From Pharus latifolius (lineage: Eukaryota > Streptophyta > Magnoliopsida > Poales > Poaceae): 64,000 nucleotides of DNA. The stretch's first letter is position 1. Each line of letters starts with the position of its first letter. The position numbers were made by a program, and so were the translations under genes. Shown piece by piece: positions 30,584 to 41,309 of the stretch. Location of the stretch: contig CM033327.1 of NCBI GenBank assembly GCA_019359835.1, forward strand, positions 34,981,288 to 35,045,287. The letters run 5' to 3'. Below the pieces are notes generated by a model, which saw only the letters and a program-made list of their open reading frames with translations, was not told the origin of the DNA and made no database searches.

Positions 30584-32459
30584 GCACGAGCGACCTCTAG
30601 TGATTGGTTCTTCTATTGTTGTTGGCTTTTTTTTTGTTGCCTATCAACAAAGATCTCATCTCCAAACTATAGGGTTTTTCCTAAAATTTTGAAATACAAA
30701 ATGTTCCTACCATTTCTGCTCTAGCGTGCACAAGTAGGGTAACAAGAAAAAACTCGAGGCTTACGAGCTGCTCGGGCTCAGCTGAGTTTTTATTTTATCT
30801 AGAAAAGATACAAGGTGAGTTTGAGGCTTTGAGGAGTTCTAGCTCAATTGGAACACCAGACGAGATTGAGTCCAAACCGATTAATTCAGTTTTGCATTGA
30901 TTGATGCAGCTCAATTGATCATTTAAACTTGATAGATTTATCTTTGTGAAAAAGCTAATTTCTAGAAGGGAGAAATTCTATTTGGTCGTTCAATTTTGGA
31001 CCTAGGTCTTTTAGGATCTAAACTTTTCTAAAACTCAGTTTTAGTCTCTCAATTTTTGATCTAGGTTCTTTTTTTGGTCTTTCTATTTAAAAATCATAAA
31101 ATTTGTTGAGTTTTTGTGTCACTAATATATTAGTTTGGACCAACTTGTCAATGACATTATCAAGATTCAAAGTTGAGTAATAAAAATAGAGCCTTCGAAC
31201 AGTTTATGTTCTAAAAGAAACTTGGACCTAAAATTGGAAAACTAAAATATGACTTTTTCCTTTCTAAGAAATTTTTTATATGTGAAATTTCCTACAACTA
31301 TAAATATATATATATATATTGTTTCACCGAGAGGATCTCTCATCTGGGAAATTGGCCCCTTTTCTTATTGCGGGCGTGTCAGTATACATAAACATAAAAA
31401 TAAATAGTACAGTATGTACAATCTTGGAGATTGCATGGTTTATGGTTCATCAGGGCTTTTGAAAAGTTTCTGGTTAATTACATATGCAAAATGAGTCCAT
31501 AGAAAACCTCTAATTGAGCAATGTTGATGGTCATCGTCATCAAGCCTCGAAATAACCTTGCCCTTTGATAAATATATGCAATGCATATGCCCATGCATGC
31601 AAGTATGCAAATCCATAGTTACGTCTGTCTATGGTGCTATCACAAAATGGTTGGCCTTCGCCATGTCAGTGCCCTGCAGGGGGGTTGTTTGGCCTCATTG
31701 GTCGCGAACAAATGGATGCCCTCGCCTCATTAGTACCTGGAATCAATGGAGTCAAGCTTCGTTAGCCACGGAAAAAAAGCATGTCACTTTTGCCTCATTA
31801 GTACCCAGCGACATGGAAAACATGGATGAAAATGACTTGTGATAACAACTTTGACTTCCTTATCTTCAGGAAATGAATATCGCATGATAGGCTTAGCAAT
31901 AACTTTGCCTTGTCTTGAAAACTTCAGAAGTCATTGAACATTAGCTCTATTTCCACTAACTGGATGGGAGCTTTGCTGGCCTCTGATCGGCTCGAAACTT
32001 GAAGGAATAGTTTTTGGATAGGTCTTTGATTGTTCATCAAAATTTGAGATCAATCGGACCGTCGTATTAGAATCTATCTTCATTCCATTGCTCGTAGGTC
32101 AAGTTGGAATTCAGCGAGAAAGAGCTGTTTGTAATGGTCTTCTGGAGGTCTTCTTGACTTCTGATTGAGGTGGGACTTGGAAGATTTGCTCCACATTGAA
32201 CCTTCTACCTTGCATAATAGTTTGGGATCGATCAAACTCTAGATGAGAAGTTCTCACCCATCTTCTCTCGTACATCAGGCTCAAACTTAGCACTGATCAA
32301 AGTGCAACTTTGGGACCTCTAATTGACTTGAAACTTGGTGGACACATCACTTCAAGTCTTCTGTTCACCAGAAAATTTTGGGGTCGATCGGACTTCTGGA
32401 TTAGAAGTTATCATTGATCTTCTCTCGTGGGACAAGCTGATCTTCAACTGCACAGAGCC
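30584..32459. other. Unassigned AT-rich DNA
   Basis: This probably is the DNA that received copies W and V. There is a TA repeat near 31305-31319. I see no LTR, domain or splice structure. Open frames, such as the 94-codon one at 31558, have no family signature. Confidence 0.5.
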
Positions 32460-32880
32460 ACTTCTTGATCAAATTGCAACTTGGAGGCCCCTGGTCGAAC
32501 TGGCACAACTGGTCTTGGTCAAATTGGCGCAAGTGGTCATGGTCGAATCTACCTTCTAGTTGAAACAAAGCAACTGGTCTTGGTCAAACTGGTAGTGGTC
32601 GAATGCTGCCTTCTAATTGAAACAAAGAAACTAGTCTTGGCTGAACTGGTCGTGATCGAAAACGCAATTGCTTTTGACCAAATTGTTGTTTTCAAGTCAT
32701 TGCCCGAAAATACTTGCCGGTTTTGACTAGAAACGCAATAGATTTCGATCAAGTTGCTGTTTTTTGGTCTGTGGCCAAAAATACTTGTCGCTTCGATCCA
32801 AAACGCAATTGATTTCGATCTAGTTGCTATTTTTCGGTCTCTCCCGAAAATACTTGAGTTTCGACCGAAAATTCATCGTT
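32460..32880. repeat. Degenerate tandem repeats (GGTC-rich)
   Basis: Two repeat types adjoin. At 32495-32660 a unit of about 70 bp around AACTGGTCTTGGTCAAACTGG recurs about three times. At 32660-32870 a unit of about 80 bp around CAATTGATTTCGATCAAGTTGC plus AAAATACTTG recurs three times. All copies are diverged. Confidence 0.65.
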
Positions 32881-32889
32881 CGATCTAAG

Positions 32890-33023
32890 TGCATTAGAGC
32901 ATCTATGATCTTTTGATCGAAGTAGCGACTTCTGATCGATTGATCAAAGTGGCAACTTATGATCAGTTGATCTAAGTGCTTCCAAGTAACTTTTGATCTT
33001 TTGATCTCAGTGGAGACCCTGAT
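32890..33023. repeat. GATC-rich direct repeats leading into a foldback
   Basis: Units of 45-90 bp built from TTTTGATCTTTTGATC and GAAGTGGCGACTTCTGATC recur here. They are the same sequence that forms the arms of the inverted repeat at 33024-33215. Confidence 0.65.
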
Positions 33024-33215
33024 CGATTGATTGAAGTGGCGACTTCTGATCGTTTGATCTAAGTGCATCCAAGCAACTTTTGATCTTTTGATCGAAGTGG
33101 AGACTTCTGATCCACCTTGAATAATCGATCAGAGGTCTCTACTTCGATTGAAAGATCAAAAGTTGCTCTGATGCACTTAGAACAAATGATTAGAAGTCGC
33201 CACTTCGATCAATCG
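33024..33215. repeat. Long inverted repeat (89-bp arms, 14-bp loop)
   Basis: Arm 33024-33112 is complementary to arm 33127-33215. I count about 10 mismatches in 89 positions and no gaps. An RNA from either strand would fold into a long imperfect hairpin. It could be a small-RNA precursor or simply an inverted copy of the neighbouring tandem units. No promoter can be assigned. Confidence 0.7.
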
Positions 33216-33654
33216 AAATCAATTGCATCAAAGAAACTATGCGATGCATGATACATCTTATGCAAAGGATCAAGACGCACCCAGGATCTTCTTCAGAGTC
33301 TTCTGGTCTAATAGAGTGGCCTCCTCTTTGTCTTGCCTTTGTTGCCTTCCCTTCATGGTTGGTTGCAACCATCCAACAACCAGAGATTTTTGGGGATTTG
33401 AATATGTAAAGGAGATAAACACTGTTATTTAAATAATTTATAGATAATCTTAGTGCTTATCCTTATCCTATTCGAGCTCAGGCTGAATGTTAGTGCAACT
33501 AGCCCAATCTAGGTCGAATTCAACCAGACCCGAGTCTAATTTCGACCAAACCAGTTTTGTTCAAATTTGACTAGTGATCAATTTTGGGTTTTGACCAGGT
33601 TTTGATTACTTCTTTTATAGTTCAAACATACATGTAATTTTATTTTAGTCCTTT
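33216..33654. other. Unassigned DNA before the V LTR
   Basis: No gene or element end is visible. The last five bases (CCTTT) would be the V target duplication; its partner is off the right edge. Confidence 0.5.
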
Positions 33655-34625
33655 TGTCGATGATTGGAACCTAGGGTTCCTAGTCAAACTTACACGAATT
33701 TAGTTTGTTGATAGGAGACAATCCAGACAATCACCAGAGAAATCACAATATGTATGGTTCTAATAACATGGAGATTTAAACAGGTTCGGGTCCTCAAAAT
33801 TTGAGTAATAACCCTAGTCCTGTTGGTTTATCACTATGAGTGTAAAAGGATTACAAAGACGAAGTGTTGTCTTGTTCTCTATTGCCTTGTTTTTTTTTCT
33901 TGCTTGTTTTCTTGTCCTTGAATCCTTCCCTTAAAGATCATTTTATACTTGTCGAAGAGCCATCAGTTTCTTCTTTGAAGGGACACCTGGCGATCATCTT
34001 CAACTGCTGCATAGCAGTTGTCATATGTTATGGTTGGTTACTGATTATCAGTTTCTTTAACCTGCGGTTATAGAAACTGCTCATCCATCTTTATCTTCAT
34101 CTATGATTATCTTGTATGGGACTTATGATTATTTCAAAAATAATCATAAGGATCAAGGGACGGTCATTGTAAATGGTGACTTAATTACATGATCTCCATA
34201 TTGTAATATAAGTCTTCAATACTCTGGTCGTATATTGACTACAACCATGTATTGGTACCTGATTTTGTCTCTGCGACATGGTATGATCGAGGGCAAATAT
34301 CTCCACAACCATAATACTTGTAGGTATAATATAGCACCATAGACTCTGCGACAATGAGCATCAAGGCTATAGAATTCCATAGTTACAATTATGGGAGTTA
34401 AGCATCTTTGATGTATTATATCAAGAATATCCTTGGATTATCCCATTACCTCTTTCCTTTGTCTTCTGCGACTATGAAAAGGTATTGACAGGTAGTTTTA
34501 ATCTCTCACTATGGTTTCCTGTGACCATAAAAAGGTATGTGTGACCATAGAGCGACAGACCATGGAATGATATGCATGACCTTGGAAAGACATGAGCAGT
34601 TTAACTCGGGTAATAATCCTCGTCA
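33655..34625 (-). repeat. Copy V 3' LTR
   Basis: It is 971 bp, reading TGTCGATGATTGG...CCTCGTCA on the plus strand, and is homologous to the Z 5' LTR. About three degenerate units with the GTGACCATRRAAAGG hairpin arm occur at 34440-34600. Confidence 0.85.
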
Positions 34626-34641
34626 GCTATCCCCCGAATTT
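34626..34641 (-). other. Polypurine tract of copy V
   Basis: On the minus strand AAATTCGGGGGATAGC directly precedes the LTR start TGACGAGG. It is correctly placed for plus-strand priming. Confidence 0.7.
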
Positions 34642-34934
34642 GAAATGTAAAGGTTTCTTTTCCTTGAAAAGGCATTTCAAGTACTGAAAAGGTGTTTTCA
34701 TTTCAAATTGTTGTAGAACCCAAGAAAAACATTGGGTGCGCGTGTCAGGTTTGTTGTGATAGGCATTAAATGTATGAAACCTTTTCTCAAAAGGAAATCA
34801 TCTGGTGTGAATACAACGGTTGGGAACCCGAGGAAAATTGCCTTAAAACTTCTATGTTTTCTCAAAGACCTTTGTTTTCTCGAAGTTCTTCTGAGTTTTT
34901 AGCCTTCTTCTTCTTCTCTCAAAAACCTGAACCA

Positions 34935-37900
34935 ATGGCTTGCTGGATGTGTTCTAGCCACCGAATAGAGAAAAATCTGTTGGCTTTGGAGACAAAAGGT
35001 TTTCTCCCCTCCAGGTCACTGATCCCTTGGCGTTCTGCTGGGGAGAATGAAGAGAGCCCTATGGTGCAGGAGGAAGAATTGGTGATCTTTGAGGACTTTC
35101 AGTGATGTGGATTTCGTCTACTAGAAAGTGATTTCTTCTGGGAGATCCTCACCCACTACAACTTGGAATTGGTGAACTTGAATGCCAATTCGGTTTTGAT
35201 TCTTGCAGTTTTACAACATCTCTGCAAGGCATACATTGGGGTTTTGCCTTGGTAGCTCTCTTCCGCCAGTACTATTTTCTGGTGAGCTTAAAGGTCACCA
35301 CTACTCTAGGGTGCGTTTATTTCAGAATGCGGGAGAAGAAGGACTTCCTACACTTCCCACTTTGTGATTCTGTTCACAAGTGGTACCAACGATGGTTTTA
35401 TTGCTCAGCTTCTAAGGAAAGCCACCTCTGGTTCGCGGGTCGGTGACCAAAGAATAGTGGGGAAAAGGATGTTGCTCCTCCCCTTGTTGACGAGCAAAAG
35501 AGGCAAACCCAGGTAATCAAGTACTTGATGAACAAGGGCTTGACCAGTCGCAACGTGATCCAAGATTTTGTAAAAAATCGGATCAGGCCTCTAAGGAAGA
35601 AGGATCACATTGCTTGGGAGATTAGGGTGATGAAAGACGCTACCAGGGACTATCATCCTGGTAATTGTCACAACCCTAGGATTGGTTAGATTGGTAAAAC
35701 ATTTTATCTCAATCTGTTTTTCCTTTGGAGTTGAGTTTCTGTTGTTTTCATTGTTGTTATTTTTTTTACAGTCTTGTCCATTTCTGATGTTGAAATAAGG
35801 TCGAATTTCCTTTTGAAATCCTACAATCTGGTCGAGGAAGGCGACATCAATGCGCCGAGACCGCAGAGCTTGTTTGGCAACACCGACGAGTTTGGGTAGG
35901 CACGTTGAAAGGTATCACTCTTTCAAAAAGCCTGTGTAAACTTGATTTCGAAGGAAAATTTACCAAAGGAAATCTTTTTGGATTGTGTAGTTGTTTATGT
36001 GACCAGCACCCAAAAGAGGCTTACCGGTAGTGATGTTGAACCCTCTGGTGGTGGTTCATCAAAGAAGCCGAAGAAAGCTCCCTCTACGACCAAGACTTTG
36101 GCCAGACCAAGAGCTTTACAAATAAATCCCATCTCTCCTCCCGTGACCTTAGCAGCTGTGGCCACCGCTATGACGGGGGTTCCTGTGACAACATTTGCAG
36201 ATGCGGCCACAGAAGTTCCAGTGACCAGGGCAATAGCAGGCCCACAAGAGCAAGTCGCGGCTGCTACTACAATTGAGCCCGATGTTGTGACTAGGAGGGT
36301 TGTCGCGGTAATGTCTTTAGCTTCTCAACGTTTACCTTATACGACTATGAATCAACTCAAGGTCGTGCAGGGAAAGGCAAGCGACGTGGAGGAGGAAGAT
36401 GCCTCTTTGTTTCTATTGAGGAGGAGGACAAGAACTTCCTCTGATGATTTTGAACAGGAGGCTTTTTCTAAGCTCTTATCTCCCAAGGGTGTGGCCTCGA
36501 GTTCCTGCAATTTTATGGAACTCAGCATCAGGTAAATATCGACTCCTCTAACTAAGTTATATTGTTTAGTTAGGAATAATTTACTGTACCTATAAATATA
36601 GGGCTCCTTCGTCTACTGCATTGCCTACACCATCAGCCGAAGCAATAATAGAGGCTACAGATGAAGCAACGACAAGGACAGTGGCTGCTGATGAAGTTGT
36701 TACTACTGCTGAAGTTGCAGCTTCACAAGCCACCAAAAAAGAGCCTGAAACCATCATTGACGAGGTGGTTAAAGATATCCAATCAACTGAACCTGTAAAT
36801 GATGGAAGGACTGAGGTCGCCATTGAGGCTTTGACCATGGGGGTGGATGAACAGGTAGGTATCTCTACTCCCCCTTTGGTTGAGGGAATTGTGCCTCCCA
36901 CCTGTTTGGAAAAACAAGGAGAGGAGAGGACAGAAGATATGGCAGTTCAAACGGCCCAGATCCAGCGCCCTACTCAAGATTTTCAGCAGGTGCTTCATAG
37001 CTTGGCTTCTTCTAGCCAAGTGATTGAATCTGTGGACTTCTCAAAGAAGTTTTTCAATGAATTTCTTGAGGTAAGTAAAAACCTTTACATTAGAGTTTTG
37101 TTTTATTTTCTTAGAAATTTTGTCCCAAGTATTTCTTGTTTTATGCAGGACATGGCTCACGTAGAGACCTCATCTGGTTTGCTAGTGGAGAAATTGAAGG
37201 TTGCTCTGACTAAAAATAGCCAAATAAAGTAGTAAGTATCTTGCTTTTAATCTTAGTCTTTTTGAAATTGTAATGACATTCATTGTCGCAGGGAAAACTT
37301 ACTCTGAAAAATGAGATGGCTAAAGCCCAGAAGATGAATGAAGATAAGCTTGCCAAAATTCTAGCGCTTGAGGCCAAATTAAAAGAGGCTAAAAAAAGCT
37401 GTGACCTTTGAGCAAGCATCAGAATTATACCACTCGCTTCAAGAAAAATCTGAGCGTCTTCTGGTGCTTTGTGAAAAGAAACAAGACAAAATGATTAGTA
37501 AGTTTTGCCCTAGACAAAAGTTTTGAATTACTTGTGTAAACTTGATGAATTCAATTGAACTGATTTCTTCTACTTTTCAGTACAAGAAGAGAAGATCAAG
37601 AAGATGGTTGAAGAAAAAGATCACTTCGAGCAAAAATTTATCCAAAGAGGAGTTGACCTTGATACACTCTACACTGTTGTCAAGCATCATAAGGTAGCCA
37701 GTGAAAAGGCCAAAGATGTTTCTAAGCTTGCTCGCAACAAAAGGAATGCTTTGGAAGCAACTGTTAAGAGCTGTAGCAGTATCAAGTTGGATACTTTCAA
37801 GAAATTAAGGATGGCCGCAGATTTGCTGAAGGCTAATATCATCGATCCTAAGAAGGATAACTTAAGCCTTATTGAGTCTTGCAAACTAGTTGCCACTCAA

Positions 37901-38070
37901 GCTGACTCACTGATGGCAAACATTCCTAAAATTGCAAGGAGGCAAAAAGAAGCATTGAAGTCCAAATCTAAATCTGAATCCTGTGGGTGAAGCTGCTACT
38001 TTTGACAGTGAAGATCAACTGAGTACCATTATGGATGAAGTGAGGCCCTTAATTGAAAGTTTACTCTGAG
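34935..38070 (+). pseudogene. Antisense accessory gene of copy V, multi-exon
   Basis: The ATG at 34935 starts MACWMCSSH. The Transposase_28-like part shows SRSLIPWRSAGENEE, FRLLESDFFWEILTHYNLELVNLNANS and LQHLCKAYIGVLP. The middle is Ala/Thr/Val-rich (36000-36540 and 36620-37070). The C-terminus is a charged, probably coiled-coil region (KDHFEQKFIQRGVDLDTLY, EKAKDVSKLARNKRN). GT-AG introns are visible: donor at about 35659, donor at about 35912, 36532 to about 36600, 37071-37148, 37232-37291 and 37498-37580. Several coincide with splice motifs in copy Z. Two stops at 35102-35110 and others inactivate it. It probably corresponds to the T2 antisense gene, with the same domain order and place in the element. 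Confidence 0.65.
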
Positions 38071-38580
38071 AACTCGATCTTGTTTGATGTAATATTTGTT
38101 ATTGCAACAACGAAATCATTGATATGAATGACAACATTTACCTCGTTTGTTGATGTTTTCGTACCTTGCAAATATATATAGTTAGCAGAAATTTCAATAA
38201 TTGAAAATATGTTAAGTACTTAGTTTTCTGACTTAATGCTATAGTTATATTTCCCTAGCCCCCTCCTGTGACCATTTATACTGAAGGCATGGTATAATGG
38301 TCGCAAGATTTAAAATAAACTATGGCTTGGATGATCGAAAACATATAATTAAGTCTCTCATGCGTTATAAGATGGCTTAAAAAGAGGAACTTTAGCTATA
38401 TGCAATCATATGGTCACAAGGATAAACATTTTTAATACAAATGCATAAGCTTTTTGCTAACTGATAGCCACTCGAGTGATCTAGAATATGCTAGTAAGTC
38501 CCTTATGCGTTAAGAAATGACTTATAAAGAGATGTCCTAACTAGATGCGACCATGAGATTGGTCAGCGAATCCACTTAAA
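38071..38580. other. AT-rich spacer between antisense gene and integrase of V
   Basis: No coding frame is visible. It holds the 3' regions of two converging genes, the antisense gene and gag-pol. A degenerate duplication (AAGTCNCTNATGCGTTANAA near 38350 and 38492) is the only repeat seen. Confidence 0.5.
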
Positions 38581-38605
38581 CATCATAATAAAATGCTTAT
38601 GCCGA

Positions 38606-39449
38606 CTAGCCCCTGGGCGTAGCCCGAGAAAAGAGTATGGACAAAAAAAGGGAAAATAACCATAACATAGAGTGGAAAAAGTACTTTGTTGAATGTAAAA
38701 ATTTACAATGGAAATGGAAAAACTTACATAAAATTTTTTGCAACTGGTCTATGTTCCCGGCATTAGATAAAATTCTTCCATCTTCCATAGTTAAGCGAAC
38801 CTATCCAGGTCGTGGCATTGAGACCACAGTGTAGGGGCCTTCCCATTGAGGGGAGAATTTGTTGCAACTAGACTGGTTTTGAATTTTTCTTAAAACCAAA
38901 TCTCCTACGTGAAGACTACGTGGTCACACCCTCTTATTGTGATATTTATGCAAAGCTTGTAAATATGCTGCGGATTGAATCAACGCTTGATCACGTTTTT
39001 CTTCAAGAACAATAATTTCTTCTTCACGTGTTTCACTTTGATTAATGATATTTAAGTTATCTACACGCATAGAGCCAATTTGGATTTCCATTGGCAGCAT
39101 GGCTTCTGCACTGTAAACCAGTTGGAATGGCGTTTTGCCTGTTGCTCTACTGGATGTAGTGCAAAGTGCCCATAGAACGGAATAGAGTGCTTCTATCCAA
39201 GCCCTCGAGCGTAATTTAAGGTGATCAAAAACACGTTTTTGAACCCCTTGTATAATCTGCCCATTGGCACATTCCACTGCACCATTTCTTTGTGGATGAG
39301 CAACGGATGTGAAATAAATTTTGGTTCCAATATTGTCGTAATAGACTAGAAAAAGACCACTAATAAATTGGGAGCCATCGTCAGTAAGGAGATGACTTGG
39401 AACACCAAACCATGTTACTATGTTCTTATGAAAGAACTTTTTTGCCACA
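38606..39449 (-). pseudogene. Copy V integrase, core and C-terminal part
   Basis: It contains AKKFFHKNIVTWFGVPSHLLTDDGSQF (second catalytic Asp) and HPQRNGAVECANGQII (Glu). Further blocks are TGKTPFQLVYSAEAMLPMEI and a C-terminal domain with LHVGDLVLRKIQNQ and SPQWEGPYTVVSM. A TGA near 38924 replaces an Arg codon (CGA to TGA). The rest of the core, including the first Asp, lies on the other side of the solo LTR. Confidence 0.82.
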
Positions 39450-39454
39450 AGAGC

Positions 39455-39971
39455 TGATCCGTTTGAGACCTAGCCTTGGTTTTCGCACTAGGCTCGCCCA
39501 GATTCTAATATACGGAATAACGGGATCTTATCCCAAAACCCAAAGTAATCGCACAACTCTTTATTTCAAAGAGGGCTTTACATGTCGAACGTTAGGCACA
39601 CTTGCCTACGTCGAAGGAACTATGTGTCTAAAACTCAAATAAGTTCTATAACTCTTCGATGATCTAAACTAGACCTATTACAAGGTATTTATAGTCCAAT
39701 CGTATGAGTACGTATCAGACTCAATAACCTAAACGTATTAGACTCATATAACTAATCCTAAACAGATAAGCTTAGTTATACACATTCGGATCGGATTACA
39801 ATTCCGAACAGGGAACGAATTCCTTTTCCTGGTCGCGGACCAATCCATGGTCGCGGACCCATCCATGTTCGCGGATCCTTTCCGAACACGGTTAAGGTCG
39901 CGAAGCCGTATGCAATCAGGACTTGGTCGCGAAGCCGCATGCGATCAGGACTTGGAGATCCTCCCGGATCA
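39455..39971 (-). repeat. C-family solo LTR in V integrase
   Basis: A single 517-bp LTR with intact ends TGATCCG and CGGATCA is flanked on both sides by AGAGC (39450-39454 and 39972-39976). No internal region is present. This is the product of recombination between the two LTRs of a former full element. Excising it restores the reading frame ITAL-VAKKFF of V integrase. Confidence 0.93.
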
Positions 39972-40350
39972 AGAGCAGTAATGTTGCGGAATGGTTCTGC
40001 CTTAATCCATTTAGTAAATTTATCAATGGCTACAAATGAAAACCTGTATCCATTGACCGCTTCAGGCATAGGACCTACAATATCTATTCCCCACACGGCA
40101 AATGGCCAAGTCAAGGGAATAATTTGTAATGCATATGCTAGCTGATGAACTTGCCGAGCATGAAATTGACACTGCGGGCATGTTTTGACCAATTGCATGG
40201 CATCATTAAGTGCTGAAGGCCAGTAGTAACCTTGTCAAAAAGCTTTTCCGACCAGTGTCCTATAAGATGCATGTGCTCCACACATGCCACTATGGATTTC
40301 TCTTAGAAGAGTTTGTCCTTCTTCTTGAGGTATGCAATGTATAAGAACTC
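39972..40350 (-). pseudogene. Copy V integrase, N-terminal part
   Basis: The minus strand gives a fragment ending RVLIHCIPQEEGQTLLREIHSG, then the zinc-binding part (QLVKTCPQCQFHARQ; C-x2-C). The first core block follows (TWPFAVWGIDIVGPMP, FVAIDKFTKWIKAEPF), where Asp is catalytic. It ends abruptly at 40350 against the X LTR. The RNase H that should precede it is missing from the window. Confidence 0.8.
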
Positions 40351-41245
40351 TGACGGGGATTGACACCCGGGTCATTTCTAATAAACTTTTGGTTCAAGAC
40401 AAGTTCGAACCAGACATGTATCTGGTGATGCGAACTCAAGCTATTCTGAGGGGCATCACCATGAGGTCGCAAGCTTTACGCGATCAGGTCGCAGCTTTAC
40501 GCGGTCAGACCGTAAGCCTTGCGCGGTCAGAAGTTCGTAAGCTCTGCGCGAACTACACATTCGGGATATTGCGCGGTCAGCCAATATCCCGCGGTCAGAA
40601 CATCTGCCGATCAGGATACTTGGGATCTATCTATTTCGGTTACCCGTGCAACAGGATATTCTAAGTATCCCGAAGATTCCTACACGTGAAGAATCAACCG
40701 TCAGAAGGTTAACACATACAGTTATCCGTGAATAACACGTGTTTAACCTGCGTGGAGGTTAAGAGCAGTTCCAAAAAACCGCATCCAACTGTCCGTGCAA
40801 CCGTTTGATGCAGTTTCCTCTACATGGCACCCTTTCAAACAGTACAAAAGGATGGCATGGAGCATCAAAGAGGATCATCCGAAACATCAACCGAGAGATC
40901 GGAAGATCAAGAAACCCAAAATCATCCAAGTTAGCCAAGTCTACGGCACACCTCATATAGCATTTTAGTAAGCCTTCTTTGGCTTATCCTTGTACACTCT
41001 TACAGGGAAAATCCTCGCCTGTGAGGACTTTTCCCTCCATTTGTAAACCTTTTACCACACTTAGTGAAATCTCAACAGGACGTAGGGCTTTTACTCCCAC
41101 CATCGAGGGCCCGAACCTGTCTAAACTCTCTGTGCTCATGTTCACTATTGTTCAGCATACCTTCCCGAAGGGTCATCTTGAAAGGTCTCACAATTACAAA
41201 TTCTGCATAAGTTCGGCTGAGGACTCCGAGTCCGAATCGTCGACA
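40351..41245 (+). repeat. Copy X 5' LTR (T1)
   Basis: It is 895 bp, TGACGGGGATTGACACC...CGTCGACA, with the same terminal motifs as the Z and V LTRs but mostly different inside. Positions 40465-40600 hold short tandem units around GCGCGGTCAG and GGTCGCAAGCTTTACGCG. AACTC (40346-40350) precedes it. Confidence 0.82.
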
Positions 41246-41247
41246 GC

Positions 41248-41267
41248 TGGCGCCCACCGTGGGGCCT
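41248..41267 (+). other. Primer-binding site of copy X
   Basis: TGGCGCCCACCGTGGGGCC begins two bases after the LTR end. The TGGCGCC start is typical of Tat/Athila-type primer sites. Confidence 0.75.
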
Positions 41268-41309
41268 TTCTCAAGGCGTCCTAATTGAAATTCGGAGGTT
41301 CGCCGAAAC

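Noticed and set aside
31558..31842. 94-codon open frame in unassigned DNA
   Set aside because: No family signature or supporting splice or promoter structure. Kept only as a chance ORF.
30584..33654. tRNA, rRNA or other RNA genes
   Set aside because: I looked for cloverleaf box motifs and rRNA-like blocks here and across the window and saw none. The only structured RNA candidate is the foldback at 33024-33215.
34935..38070. Host gene with introns unrelated to the transposon
   Set aside because: A homologous, equally oriented copy sits at the same place in copy Z (813-4083), and T2 elements have an equivalent. It travels with the elements.
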